Numbered from the stretch's first letter, positions 28,571 through 37,032 are shown. The stretch is 64,000 nt of DNA from Cytobacillus oceanisediminis 2691 (GCF_007678455.1 NZ_VEEP01000005.1:208631-272630), one strand, 5' to 3'. Made by a program: numbers and translations. Notes: generated from the sequence alone by a model not told the origin.

Positions 28571-29323
28571 ATGAAAAGAGCCATATTTTTTTGTTTTTCA
28601 CTGATATTGATTCTCAGTAACATTCCGCTGTCTGCCAGCGCATATTCATATGGGGATCCCAATGAAGAAAAGGTTGCAGAAGTCTATAAGGAAATGCAAT
28701 TGAAGCTGGATGAGAACCCTCCGAATTTCACAGCGGCAAAATCCCTGTTCGGAACAGTCAAGGAAGAAATTGACATGCATATGGGAACTGAGCCAGGAGA
28801 AGTCATCATGAAAAGCCTGGATGATGAAGATAAAGAAGCAACCATTGAGAATATGGAAAAACTCCTCGTATTGAATATAGCGAGAAGACTTGAAAGCATC
28901 GAAAAGAATTTTGAGGAATTTGACAACTCCAAAAAGCTCCTTGCGAAAGGATTTGCTACATATCAAGCGTTATCGCCAAAGGTAGAGGCGCAAAATGCTG
29001 AAGTGGACCAACAGATCAAAGCTGATTTTGATGCTGCACTGGAAGCATTGGGGAATCCCGGATTGTTTGGCGTCGGGAAAAAACCATCGGACATCGAGAC
29101 TTTTAAAGAAAAAAAAGAAGCAATCCTCGATTCATTACAAAAGGAGTTCAATCTCGCCAGCCTGGAAGTAGGTCACTTTGCTGAAAGTGCAACTGAACAA
29201 GAAGGTACGGGCAAAAAGGATTGGACGGATTTATCGAATTTCCGCAACTGGATTCCAATCATCATCATCATTGGAGTGATTGCGGCAGTAGTGGCCATTG
29301 GCATAAAGAGAAGAAGAGCATAA
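28571..29323 (+). CDS. Fur-regulated, membrane-anchored helical extracytoplasmic protein, candidate FTR1 partner
   Basis: This 250-residue protein has a signal peptide (1-24, ending SASA). A helical extracytoplasmic domain (26-215) follows, then a C-terminal transmembrane helix (about 226-246) ending KRRRA, so the domain faces outside. The stretch LLVLNIARRLESIEKNFEEF and the following ATYQALSPKVE..NAEVDQQIKADF parallel the repeat module of the lipoprotein at 23092. The frame upstream to 28517 merely translates the Fur box. ATG 28571 follows TAGGAGGG. It lies 35 bp before the FTR1 gene. I infer that it delivers or gates iron for the permease; this is not proven. Confidence 0.78.
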   Translation: MKRAIFFCFSLILILSNIPLSASAYSYGDPNEEKVAEVYKEMQLKLDENPPNFTAAKSLFGTVKEEIDMHMGTEPGEVIMKSLDDEDKEATIENMEKLLVLNIARRLESIEKNFEEFDNSKKLLAKGFATYQALSPKVEAQNAEVDQQIKADFDAALEALGNPGLFGVGKKPSDIETFKEKKEAILDSLQKEFNLASLEVGHFAESATEQEGTGKKDWTDLSNFRNWIPIIIIIGVIAAVVAIGIKRRRA

Positions 29324-29358
29324 ATTTTGATGACACCTTGGAGAGGGGAGAATCAGCA

Positions 29359-30288
29359 ATGGAAGTTCAAGCGTTATTGATTACTTTTCGTGAAGTATTG
29401 GAAGCATTATTAATTATCGGGATCATCACAACCTATCTAAAAAGGATGGATCATTCCAAATATACGAAGTATGTGTGGCTGGGAGCGGGTCTTGCCGTTC
29501 TTGCGAGCATCGGGGTAGCGATCCTGTTCCAGGTCGTGTTCACCGGATTCGCAGCGATGGGCAGCGAGATCTACCTCAAGATCGGAATCATGATTGTATC
29601 GACGGTCCTTCTGACCCAGATGGTATTTTGGATGGCGAGCCACAGCAAAAACCTTAAAGGCAATATGGAAGGGAAAATGAATAAATTCATCTCGACAGGC
29701 AATATTGTCGGTATGGTCATCCATTCATTCCTCGTTGTCTTGCGTGAAGGAATCGAGACAGTGTTCTTTTTTGCAGCGATCACCGGCGGTAACATCGGTG
29801 CTGCGATGCAGGGATGGGGAGCGATTACCGGAACACTGATTGCTGTAGTCGTTTCCTATATGTTCTTCAAAGGCACAATGAAGGTGAATCTCAAGACATT
29901 CTTCCAGATTACAGGAGCTTTCATCATCCTGATATCTGCCGGTTTGCTTGTACAGGCAATCTCAATGATGCAGGACATTAACTTGATTGGAAGCGTCATG
30001 TACCATGTTTACGATATTACATGGCTGTTGCCTGAACACCCGATTGATTATGCACACTATCTCCGGGACACCGGTGCAGCACCGCTCATATCCGGTGATG
30101 TCGGAATCTTCCTGAAGGCGTTGTTCGGATATTCTTCAATGCCATCCATCGAGGAAGTCATTGCTTATATTGGCTACTTTGCGGCAATTTTCCTGCTGAC
30201 ATCATCACGCAGCTCCAAGAAACAGCAGGCTGCTGAAAAAACGGCAGAAGCGAAGCAGGTCAATGTACTGAAGCCACAAGTAAAATAA
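29359..30288 (+). CDS. FTR1 family iron permease
   Basis: This 309-residue membrane protein has about seven hydrophobic helices and two REXXE motifs, REVLE (11-15) and REGIE (129-133). These are the iron-coordinating signature of the Ftr1/EfeU family. It should move iron across the membrane. Many relatives carry an extracytoplasmic helical extension; here that part seems to be the separate upstream gene. The long frame from 29221 is overruled by AGAGGGGAG before ATG 29359. No EfeO-like imelysin or EfeB peroxidase gene is in the window. A terminator follows. Confidence 0.92.
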   Translation: MEVQALLITFREVLEALLIIGIITTYLKRMDHSKYTKYVWLGAGLAVLASIGVAILFQVVFTGFAAMGSEIYLKIGIMIVSTVLLTQMVFWMASHSKNLKGNMEGKMNKFISTGNIVGMVIHSFLVVLREGIETVFFFAAITGGNIGAAMQGWGAITGTLIAVVVSYMFFKGTMKVNLKTFFQITGAFIILISAGLLVQAISMMQDINLIGSVMYHVYDITWLLPEHPIDYAHYLRDTGAAPLISGDVGIFLKALFGYSSMPSIEEVIAYIGYFAAIFLLTSSRSSKKQQAAEKTAEAKQVNVLKPQVK

Positions 30289-30319
30289 AAGTTTTGAGGT
30301 GTAACTCTCCTCTCTCCAG

Positions 30320-30352
30320 AAAAAGTACAGGGATATTCCTTGTACTTTTTTC
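30320..30352 (+). terminator. Terminator of FTR1 operon
   Basis: AAAAGTACAGG pairs with CCTTGTACTTTT around GATATT, followed by a T run. Confidence 0.93.
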
Positions 30353-30382
30353 ATACGTAAAAACAAAGTTGGTGTTTGTAAG

Positions 30383-31843
30383 ATGAATTTCGCAAAAATA
30401 AACCGAGTCCTGATCTCAGGAGTGAGTTTGCTTGCTATCCTATATGTTTTCATGACGCAGCTTGGCAATCTGAATCCCTTCGTCTCATCCTGGGATCAGG
30501 TAGACTTTACCCTAGCGCTTGATCGATATGATTTAAGGGCAATGCAACCCCATTTTCCTGGCTATCCTTACTTCATTTTAGGTGGATTGCTCACGGATAA
30601 ATTCGTGCAGAATCCAGGACAGGCGCTGGTAGCATTCAATGTGCTCGTATATGCGAGTTCGATACTGCCCGTGTACCTGCTGGCGTCAAAAGTCGTTTCA
30701 AAGGAAAATGCCTTTCTCGTTGCAGGCATTATTTACACAGCGAGCTATCCGCTGATTATCGTCAATCAGCCGATGTCTGAAGGTGCTGCACTTGCCGCAT
30801 TCTGGTGGTACTTCTGGAGCATAGCAGCTGCAGAAACAAAATCTTCAGGGAAATGGATGCTCCTTCCCTTGTTTTTATTCAGTGTGCTATTGGGGATCAG
30901 ATTGAGTTATATTCCGATGGGGATTGGCCTCATCTATCTTTTTTATAAAAAATGGACGAAACAAGAGCTTACTTTGCCAGGTATGATAAAACTTACGGCT
31001 ATTGCCGGCTTGTTCCAGTTGATTTGGGTTGGAGGTCTGATTCTCACCGAAGGAAGTGTCGCCAATTTCCTGGAGCTGGCATTCGGATTCACCGGCGGCC
31101 ATTTTCAGGAATGGGGTGGCACCTCGGCATCGAACGAACTTTCCATTTTTGCAAGGTTGAAGGCATTCGTGTTTACCAACATTTTGTGGTGGGGAATATT
31201 TTCACGAACAACTGTTTTGATGGTATTATATATAGTTATTGGCAGCATTATTTTATGGCCATCCCGCAAAAGCGGAATTTTTAAAGAAGGCAATGTCCAA
31301 TTAAGTCTGCTGCTGATGCTGGCTTATGGAGGCTGGGCGCTTTTTGCCCAGAATATCGACAAGCCGAGGCATATATTGCCCGTAGCGCTGCTGATTGTAT
31401 TTTTTTGCATGCTCGTCTTTTTTAAAAAAAGAGCAGAGAAATTTACACGTTATCTAGCGCTTGCTGTAATCATTGCCCAGGCAATTGTTTCATCAAGCTA
31501 TGTGCAGGAACAGGCTGAGTTATCACCCGCTGTCTACCAGCTCGCGAATTATCTTGAGGAACAGCATGATGAGTTTGTCCTTTATACATGGGAGGAAACA
31601 AGGGTGCTTCAGTTCTTGGGAATGCCTTATCCCCATAAACGAATCTATACTTATAAGATTTTTCTTCATGACCAGGGATTATATGAAGGAAAAACGATAT
31701 ATTTAACAAATAGTGTAATAGACGGCTTCCGGTCCCAGGGTATCAATCCAGGCGGAAAGCTTGAAGAAGTGAAAACATTTTCGTCAAATGAAATTTTTGA
31801 CCCGGTCTATCATGAGATTATTTTATATAAATGGACACCGTAA
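30383..31843 (+). CDS. GT-C type polytopic membrane glycosyltransferase
   Basis: This 486-residue protein has about ten to eleven transmembrane helices and a soluble C-terminal domain (about 375-486). Near the first external loop it has SWDQVDFTLALDRYDL and QPHFPGYP, an acidic motif and layout like GT39/ArnT-type transferases that use polyprenyl-phosphate sugars. It could be the acceptor enzyme for the sugar made by the upstream GT2, but that link is inferred from proximity. The start at ATG 30383 lacks a strong site (GGTG only). It is the last gene of the accessory block and ends 15 bases before uvrC. Confidence 0.72.
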   Translation: MNFAKINRVLISGVSLLAILYVFMTQLGNLNPFVSSWDQVDFTLALDRYDLRAMQPHFPGYPYFILGGLLTDKFVQNPGQALVAFNVLVYASSILPVYLLASKVVSKENAFLVAGIIYTASYPLIIVNQPMSEGAALAAFWWYFWSIAAAETKSSGKWMLLPLFLFSVLLGIRLSYIPMGIGLIYLFYKKWTKQELTLPGMIKLTAIAGLFQLIWVGGLILTEGSVANFLELAFGFTGGHFQEWGGTSASNELSIFARLKAFVFTNILWWGIFSRTTVLMVLYIVIGSIILWPSRKSGIFKEGNVQLSLLLMLAYGGWALFAQNIDKPRHILPVALLIVFFCMLVFFKKRAEKFTRYLALAVIIAQAIVSSSYVQEQAELSPAVYQLANYLEEQHDEFVLYTWEETRVLQFLGMPYPHKRIYTYKIFLHDQGLYEGKTIYLTNSVIDGFRSQGINPGGKLEEVKTFSSNEIFDPVYHEIILYKWTP

Positions 31844-31858
31844 CAGGAGGTGAATGGC

Positions 31859-33631
31859 ATGAATGAGCAAATCAGGAATAAGCTTGCTCTTCTTCCTGCG
31901 CAGCCAGGATGTTATTTAATGAAGGACAGGCAGGGAACCATCATTTATGTGGGAAAAGCCAAGATTTTAAAAAACAGGGTCCGCTCTTATTTTACCGGAT
32001 CGCATGACGGCAAGACGCTCCGGCTTGTGAATGAAATCGAGGATTTCGAGTATATTGTCACCTCTTCCGATATGGAAGCACTGCTGCTTGAAATCAATCT
32101 AATCAAAAAATATGACCCGAAGTATAATATCATGCTCAAGGATGACAAGACCTATCCCTTCATCAAGCTGACGGCAGAGCGGCATCCAAAACTGATCATT
32201 ACCCGCAAGGTCAAAAAAGACAGCGGAAAATATTTTGGTCCATACCCGAATGTTCAGGCAGCGAATGAGACGAAAAAGCTGCTCGACAGGATTTATCCGC
32301 TCAGGAAGTGCTCGACACTGCCAGACAGGGTCTGTCTCTACTATCATATGGGCCAATGTCTGGCACCCTGTGTCAAGGACGTCAGCAAGGAAGAATATAA
32401 GCAGATTACCGATGAAATCACGAAATTCCTGAATGGCGGATACAAGGAAATCAAGGTTGATTTGACAGAAAAAATGGCTGCCGCTGCCGAGGAACTTGAC
32501 TTTGAAAGGGCAAAGGAGTTCCGCGACAAGATTGCCCATATTGAAGCAACAATGGAAAAGCAGAAGATGACCACGACAGACTTTACCGACCGTGATGTGT
32601 TTGGCTATGCAGTCGATAAGGGCTGGATGTGTGTTCAGGTATTTTTTATCCGCCAGGGGAAATTGATTGAAAGGGAAGTTTCGATGTTCCCGATCCATAA
32701 TGAACCCGAGGAAGATATTCTCACATATCTTGGCCAATTTTATTCGAAAAATGAGCATTTCAAGCCAAAGGAGATATTGGTGCCCGAAAGCGTCGACCTA
32801 GAAATGGCAGAGGGATTGCTTGGTGTAAAAGTCCTCAAGCCTCAGCGCGGCAAGAAAAAAGAGCTTGTACACTTGGCTTCAAAAAATGCCCGGATCGCCC
32901 TTCAGGAAAAGTTCTCCCTGATCGAGCGCGATGAGGAAAGGACCATTAACGCAGTTGAGAACCTTGGGAAACAAATGGGGATCTATACACCCCATCGGAT
33001 CGAATCATTTGATAACTCCAATATCCAGGGAACTGACCCGGTTTCAGCGATGATCGTATTCATTGATGGGAAACCCGAGAAAAGGGAGTACCGGAAATAT
33101 AAAATCAAATCAGTGAAGGGGCCAGATGACTACGAGTCGATGAGGGAAGTCGTCCGCCGCCGGTATACCCGGGTGTTGAGAGAGGGTTTGCCGCTGCCGG
33201 ATTTGATCATCATCGATGGCGGAAAAGGGCATATCGAGTCCGCCCGGGATGTCCTGGAGAATGAATTAGGTCTTGATATTCCGATTGCCGGCCTGGCCAA
33301 GGATGATAAGCACAGGACTTCCCAGCTGCTATATGGCAATCCATTGCAGGTGATTGAATTGCCGCGGAACAGCCAGGAGTTTTACCTGCTGCAAAGGATT
33401 CAGGATGAGGTGCACCGCTTTGCCATCACCTTCCACCGCCAGCTGAGGGGAAAAAGCGCTTTCCAATCGATCCTCGATGATATCGCAGGCATTGGCGAAA
33501 AGCGGAAGAAAGCGCTGCTGAAACATTTCGGTTCAGTCAAAAAAATGCGAGAAGCCTCTGTTGAGGAATTGAGTGCAGCCGGGCTGCCGGCGAATGTTGC
33601 TCAGGAACTATATCAGAAATTACAGGATTAA
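31859..33631 (+). CDS. uvrC: Excinuclease ABC subunit C
   Basis: This 590-residue nuclease makes both incisions in nucleotide excision repair. An N-terminal GIY-YIG domain ([19 protein letters not shown], about 13-90) is followed by a cysteine cluster (about 147-165), a UVR motif that binds UvrB (about 195-230), an RNase H-like endonuclease domain (about 380-530, with SFDNSNIQG and IIDGGKGH) and C-terminal helix-hairpin-helix motifs ([16 protein letters not shown]). AGGAGG at 31845 favours ATG 31859 over GTG 31850, giving the B. subtilis N-terminus. Confidence 0.96.
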   Translation: MNEQIRNKLALLPAQPGCYLMKDRQGTIIYVGKAKILKNRVRSYFTGSHDGKTLRLVNEIEDFEYIVTSSDMEALLLEINLIKKYDPKYNIMLKDDKTYPFIKLTAERHPKLIITRKVKKDSGKYFGPYPNVQAANETKKLLDRIYPLRKCSTLPDRVCLYYHMGQCLAPCVKDVSKEEYKQITDEITKFLNGGYKEIKVDLTEKMAAAAEELDFERAKEFRDKIAHIEATMEKQKMTTTDFTDRDVFGYAVDKGWMCVQVFFIRQGKLIEREVSMFPIHNEPEEDILTYLGQFYSKNEHFKPKEILVPESVDLEMAEGLLGVKVLKPQRGKKKELVHLASKNARIALQEKFSLIERDEERTINAVENLGKQMGIYTPHRIESFDNSNIQGTDPVSAMIVFIDGKPEKREYRKYKIKSVKGPDDYESMREVVRRRYTRVLREGLPLPDLIIIDGGKGHIESARDVLENELGLDIPIAGLAKDDKHRTSQLLYGNPLQVIELPRNSQEFYLLQRIQDEVHRFAITFHRQLRGKSAFQSILDDIAGIGEKRKKALLKHFGSVKKMREASVEELSAAGLPANVAQELYQKLQD

Positions 33632-33656
33632 TGTAGCAATCTATATTTTTGTATGC

Positions 33657-33662
33657 TATAAT
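33657..33662 (+). promoter_or_regulatory. Extended -10 of the lysC riboswitch promoter
   Basis: TATGCTATAAT contains TGN-TATAAT, an extended -10 element, about 45 bp before the riboswitch aptamer. The -35 is weak. Confidence 0.55.
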
Positions 33663-33703
33663 GATAAAAATTTCATATTGCTATCACTTTAGAGTATTAA
33701 AGT

Positions 33704-33931
33704 GAAGATAGAGGTGCAAGCTTCAAGAGTAAAAGGCCGGAGAATTATAGGATTCTGGGAAGGGCTTTGAAAGGGGATGCTTGCCGAAGTGAGGAGATGC
33801 CTATCCATTTTCTCGCTGGTCCTTCGTTGAATAAACGCTGGATTGTCAAGATTGCCATCTTGGAGTGCTATCTCATGTTGCAGCGTATATACACGTTTAT
33901 TAAGCAATGGGAGCCACTTCCATTGCTTTTT
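33704..33931 (+). promoter_or_regulatory. Lysine riboswitch (L box) with terminator
   Basis: The conserved lysine aptamer blocks are in order: GAAGATAGAGGTGCAAG (33704 on), CAAGAGTAAAAGGC, GGGATGCTTGCCGAAGTG, CTGGTCCTTCGTTG, ATTGTCAAGA and TGGAGTGCTATCT (to 33873). A terminator, AGCAATGG with CCATTGCT plus Ts, ends at 33931. Bound lysine should promote termination and turn down lysC, giving feedback control of diaminopimelate and lysine synthesis. Confidence 0.96.
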
Positions 33932-34037
33932 CTGTTTTTACGGCTCTTTTTTTAAAAGGCTCGGGGAAAATACATATGCAGATAAGCCATGAAGCTCTTA
34001 CAGAGGCAAAATACTGAAAAAGAGGCAGGGGAAACTA

Positions 34038-35270
34038 ATGGGATTGATTGTACAGAAATTCGGCGGAACATCGGTTGGCAGTGTTGAAAAGATCAGGAAT
34101 GCTGCCTCAAGGACAGCAGAAGAATTGAGGAACGGCAATAATGTTGTCGTAGTCGTATCAGCAATGGGCAAGACGACCGACCATCTTGTCGACATGGCGA
34201 ACGATATTTCAAGGGCGCCATCCAAAAGGGAAATGGATATGCTTTTGACGACGGGAGAGCAAATCACCATCGCGCTTTACTCAATGGCTCTTGCACAGAG
34301 CGGAATAGACGCAGTTTCTTTTACTGGCTGGCAAGCTGGAATCCAGACCGAAGCCATCCATGGAAACGCCCGGATTATCGATATTGACACAGACAGGATT
34401 TCCAAAGAGCTGGAGTCAGGAATGGTGGTCATTGTCGCCGGATTCCAGGGTGTAACAGAGGACGGGGAAATCACCACACTTGGAAGGGGCGGATCAGATA
34501 CAACAGCCGTCGCGCTTGCAGCCGCATTGAAGGCTGATAAATGCGATATTTATACAGATGTAACGGGCGTGTTCACGACCGATCCAAGATTTGTGAAAAG
34601 TGCAAGGAAGTTACTGAGTGTCTCATATGACGAGATGCTTGAGCTGGCGAACCTGGGAGCAGGTGTGCTCCACCCGCGTGCGGTCGAATTCGCCAAGAAT
34701 TACGGACTGCCGCTTGAAGTAAGATCCAGTATGGAAAAAGAAAGAGGCACAATGATCGAGGAGGAGAATGAAATGGAACAAAATCTAGTTGTACGTGGAG
34801 TAGCGTTTGAAGACCAGATCACGAGAGTATCAGTACTGGGAGTAAGCACTTCTTTAAAAGGGCTTTCTACGATCTTCACCACACTTGCCCAAAATCATAT
34901 CAATGTGGATATCATCGTCCAGAGCCGCACAGAAGCAGGCACAGCCAATATTTCATTCTCCATCAAGAGCAATGATCTGACAGAAACACTGGACGTACTG
35001 GAACGGAATAAAGAATCATTGAATTATCAATCCGTCGAATCAGAAACTGGCCTTGCAAAGGTATCGATTGTCGGATCAGGCATGGTCTCAAATCCCGGGG
35101 TTGCCGCGAAAATGTTTGAAGTCCTTGAAGGAAACGGCATCCAGGTCAAAATGGTAAGCACATCCGAAATCAAAGTTTCCACAGTCGTAAACGAAAAACA
35201 AATGGTCCATGCCGTCGAATCACTCCATGAGGCATTCGAGCTTTATTCAGGAGCGGTTAAGACGAACTAA
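34038..35270 (+). CDS. lysC: Aspartokinase II (alpha subunit)
   Basis: This 410-residue kinase phosphorylates aspartate, the first step toward lysine, diaminopimelate, threonine and methionine. The kinase domain (1-245) starts VQKFGGTSVG and has TLGRGGSDTTAVALA; two ACT domains follow (about 265-400). The start is ATG 34038 after GCAGGGGAAA. It has the lysine riboswitch upstream, a terminator at 35282, and an internal start for the beta subunit. Length and layout match the lysine-sensitive enzyme of B. subtilis. Confidence 0.96.
   Translation: MGLIVQKFGGTSVGSVEKIRNAASRTAEELRNGNNVVVVVSAMGKTTDHLVDMANDISRAPSKREMDMLLTTGEQITIALYSMALAQSGIDAVSFTGWQAGIQTEAIHGNARIIDIDTDRISKELESGMVVIVAGFQGVTEDGEITTLGRGGSDTTAVALAAALKADKCDIYTDVTGVFTTDPRFVKSARKLLSVSYDEMLELANLGAGVLHPRAVEFAKNYGLPLEVRSSMEKERGTMIEEENEMEQNLVVRGVAFEDQITRVSVLGVSTSLKGLSTIFTTLAQNHINVDIIVQSRTEAGTANISFSIKSNDLTETLDVLERNKESLNYQSVESETGLAKVSIVGSGMVSNPGVAAKMFEVLEGNGIQVKMVSTSEIKVSTVVNEKQMVHAVESLHEAFELYSGAVKTN
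34773..35270 (+). CDS. lysC: Aspartokinase II beta subunit (internal in-frame start)
   Basis: A strong CGAGGAGGAGA site at 34758-34766 lies seven to eight bases before an in-frame ATG at codon 246 of lysC. Translation here gives a 165-residue protein made of just the two ACT domains. In B. subtilis, the aspartokinase II beta subunit is known to be made this way from the same gene. The unusually strong site inside the gene is the sequence evidence. Confidence 0.85.
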   Translation: MEQNLVVRGVAFEDQITRVSVLGVSTSLKGLSTIFTTLAQNHINVDIIVQSRTEAGTANISFSIKSNDLTETLDVLERNKESLNYQSVESETGLAKVSIVGSGMVSNPGVAAKMFEVLEGNGIQVKMVSTSEIKVSTVVNEKQMVHAVESLHEAFELYSGAVKTN

Positions 35271-35281
35271 TAAATCATGCT

Positions 35282-35318
35282 TAAAGCTTCCTGGGTGCCC
35301 CCCAGGAAAGCTTTTATA
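35282..35318 (+). terminator. Terminator of lysC
   Basis: AAAGCTTCCTGGG pairs with CCCAGGAAAGCTTT around a short loop and is followed by TTATAT. Confidence 0.88.
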
Positions 35319-35351
35319 TATGCTGCTGTGTGATCGTAAAAGTGTCCCTCA

Positions 35352-35480
35352 AGAGTTTATAGGCACATTAGAGACGATTATATGCGGATAAAAGGGCAGA
35401 ATGAGAGTTTATCGTTACATTAAAGCGGATTATGTGCGGATAAAGGGCAGAAGAGAGTTTATCGTCACATTAAAGCGGAA
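35352..35480. repeat. Tandem repeat with 52- and 50-bp steps (about 2.5 units)
   Basis: GAGTTTAT recurs at 35353, 35405 and 35455. Units share CACATTA or TACATTAAAGCG, TGCGGATAAA and GGGCAGAA. TTTATC and GATAAA within a unit form an inverted repeat. It lies between convergent lysC and yslB, and no gene is evident in it. Confidence 0.75.
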
Positions 35481-35508
35481 GGGCACAGTAACGGTTTCAC
35501 TGTGCCCT
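35480..35508. terminator. Probable shared terminator of lysC/yslB side
   Basis: GGGCACAGT pairs with ACTGTGCCC. The T run is weak on both strands, so this is a likely rather than certain terminator for yslB. Confidence 0.55.
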
Positions 35509-35515
35509 CTTATAT

Positions 35516-35968
35516 TTACTCAATAATATCAGTCTTATCCCACTTGATTGTAAACTGGACTTTTGATGCTTTCTTATTGGGGTGCTCGAATGCTTCTGCT
35601 GTAAATTTTTTCTGGTGTTCCATTTGCTGGGCGATGAAACCGGCTTCCAGCTGGAATGTGGTATTTGGGTTTTTTTTCAGTCGGGAGGAAATCAGTTCAC
35701 TGCTGAGTTCCAGCAGTATTTCTCTTCTGGATTCTTCTTTGATGGTGAGACGGCCCCAGCCGGCGTCCTGGAAAAACTGGATGGTCTCCTCCAAGTTGGA
35801 CAAAAGATGTTTGCGGGCGAGGCGTTTACCGGCCCAGTAAAGGATTTCTGGAGTATCTTTGCCAAGCAGTTCGTTCAATAATTCTTCCCTGATCAATTCA
35901 TATCCGAAAGCGCTGACAGCGAGTGGCTCGCTTTCGGTTTTTGGCTCTGAAGTTGTTGTTTCGCTCAT
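35516..35968 (-). CDS. yslB: DUF2507 family protein YslB
   Basis: This 150-residue protein has a polar N-terminus (1-20) and then SAFGYELIREELLNELLGKDTPEILYWAGKRLAR, characteristic of YslB (DUF2507, a heme NO-binding-like fold). The function is not established. The frame reaches 36061 but GGGGAG before ATG 35968 sets the start. It is transcribed opposite to lysC and sdhC, as in B. subtilis. Confidence 0.88.
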   Translation of the reverse strand: MSETTTSEPKTESEPLAVSAFGYELIREELLNELLGKDTPEILYWAGKRLARKHLLSNLEETIQFFQDAGWGRLTIKEESRREILLELSSELISSRLKKNPNTTFQLEAGFIAQQMEHQKKFTAEAFEHPNKKASKVQFTIKWDKTDIIE

Positions 35969-36269
35969 GTTCTCCCCTCTTTCTATGAATCTATTATAAA
36001 CAATTTGCCAAAAAAACACTGGCGTTGATAAAAATAAATAACTGTTAATTTTTGTTTCCATAAAGAATTTTATAAATTTTTTCCATGTTTATACCATACC
36101 CGTAACTCGGAATTTCAAAAATTAATTTTGTGTCATTCGGCTGCAAAGGGCAATAGTATTATTTTAATGTACTCTTTCTGAGGTGGGAATAAATAAAAAG
36201 TGGGATTTTTACGATATCAATATATTTTAAAAATTTTATTTATATAAGCATTTTTATGTATACGTTTTC
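35969..36269. other. AT-rich intergenic region between yslB and sdhC
   Basis: Very AT-rich DNA, including TTTTAAAAATTTTATTTATATAAG near 36225-36248. I see no gene or clear operator; it contains the divergent promoter areas. Confidence 0.5.
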
Positions 36270-36298
36270 TTGACGCTCCAATATGATGGGAGTAAAAT
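36270..36298 (+). promoter_or_regulatory. Promoter of sdhCAB
   Basis: TTGACG (36270) and TAAAAT (36293) are 17 bp apart, leaving a leader of about 120 bases before sdhC. Confidence 0.75.
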
Positions 36299-36423
36299 GA
36301 ACATGTCACATAATTGTAAGAAATGCTTATATTTTTGATGTGAGGCTGTTTCAATCTCTTAGGTTAATAGGGATGGGGAGAGAAGTCTTAACATCACGGC
36401 CAAATTTCAAGGGGGGTATACAT

Positions 36424-37032
36424 ATGGCAGGTAGACAAGAGTTTTATTGGCGGAGGCTGCATTCATTGCTGGGTGTAATTCCGGTAGGTCTTTTCCTCAC
36501 GCAGCACCTTGTAGTCAACCACTTTGCTACTGGGGGAGAGGAATCATTCAACAATGCAGCACATTTCATGGAGCAGTTGCCTTTCAGGTATTTTCTAGAA
36601 GTTTTCATTATCTTCTTACCATTATTATTCCATGCTATTTACGGTCTTTATATTGCTTTTACAGCTAAAAACAATATAGGCCAATATGGCTATTTCAGAA
36701 ACTGGATGTTCATGCTTCAGCGTGTGTCCGGGGTGATCACTTTAATCTTCGTTGCATGGCATGTGTGGGAAACTCGTATTGCTGCGGCTTTCGGTGCTGC
36801 TGTTAACTTCCAGATGATGGAGACAATTCTTTCAAGTCCATTCATGCTATGGTTCTACTTGATTGGTATCATTTCTACTACTTTCCACTTTGCTAACGGA
36901 TTATGGTCATTCTTCGTAAGCTGGGGCATCACTGTTACACCGCGTTCTCAAGTGATTTCCACTTATGTCACAATCGGTGTATTCATTGCGCTTTCCATCG
37001 TTGGTGTCCGTGCGATCCTGGCATTTGTATAA
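36424..37032 (+). CDS. sdhC: Succinate dehydrogenase cytochrome b558 subunit
   Basis: This 202-residue membrane anchor carries heme b and passes electrons to menaquinone. Five transmembrane helices are visible, with likely axial histidines in RRLHSLLG, LTQHLVVNHF, LFHAIYG, AWHVWET and FHFANGLW. It is the B. subtilis-type single anchor with two hemes. ATG 36424 follows AAGGGGGG; the longer frame from 36340 has no site. It heads sdhCAB. Confidence 0.96.
   Translation: MAGRQEFYWRRLHSLLGVIPVGLFLTQHLVVNHFATGGEESFNNAAHFMEQLPFRYFLEVFIIFLPLLFHAIYGLYIAFTAKNNIGQYGYFRNWMFMLQRVSGVITLIFVAWHVWETRIAAAFGAAVNFQMMETILSSPFMLWFYLIGIISTTFHFANGLWSFFVSWGITVTPRSQVISTYVTIGVFIALSIVGVRAILAFV

Noticed and set aside
29221..29358. 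Long His-containing N-terminal extension of FTR1
   Set aside because: The His run is the out-of-frame reading of the upstream protein's transmembrane segment; ATG 29359 has a strong site.
33767..33955. 62-residue protein upstream of lysC
   Set aside because: It lies entirely in the lysine riboswitch and terminator, whose conserved RNA blocks explain the sequence.
35502..35881. Plus-strand genes opposite yslB
   Set aside because: They are antisense shadows of yslB, without start signals, while yslB is a well-matched family member.
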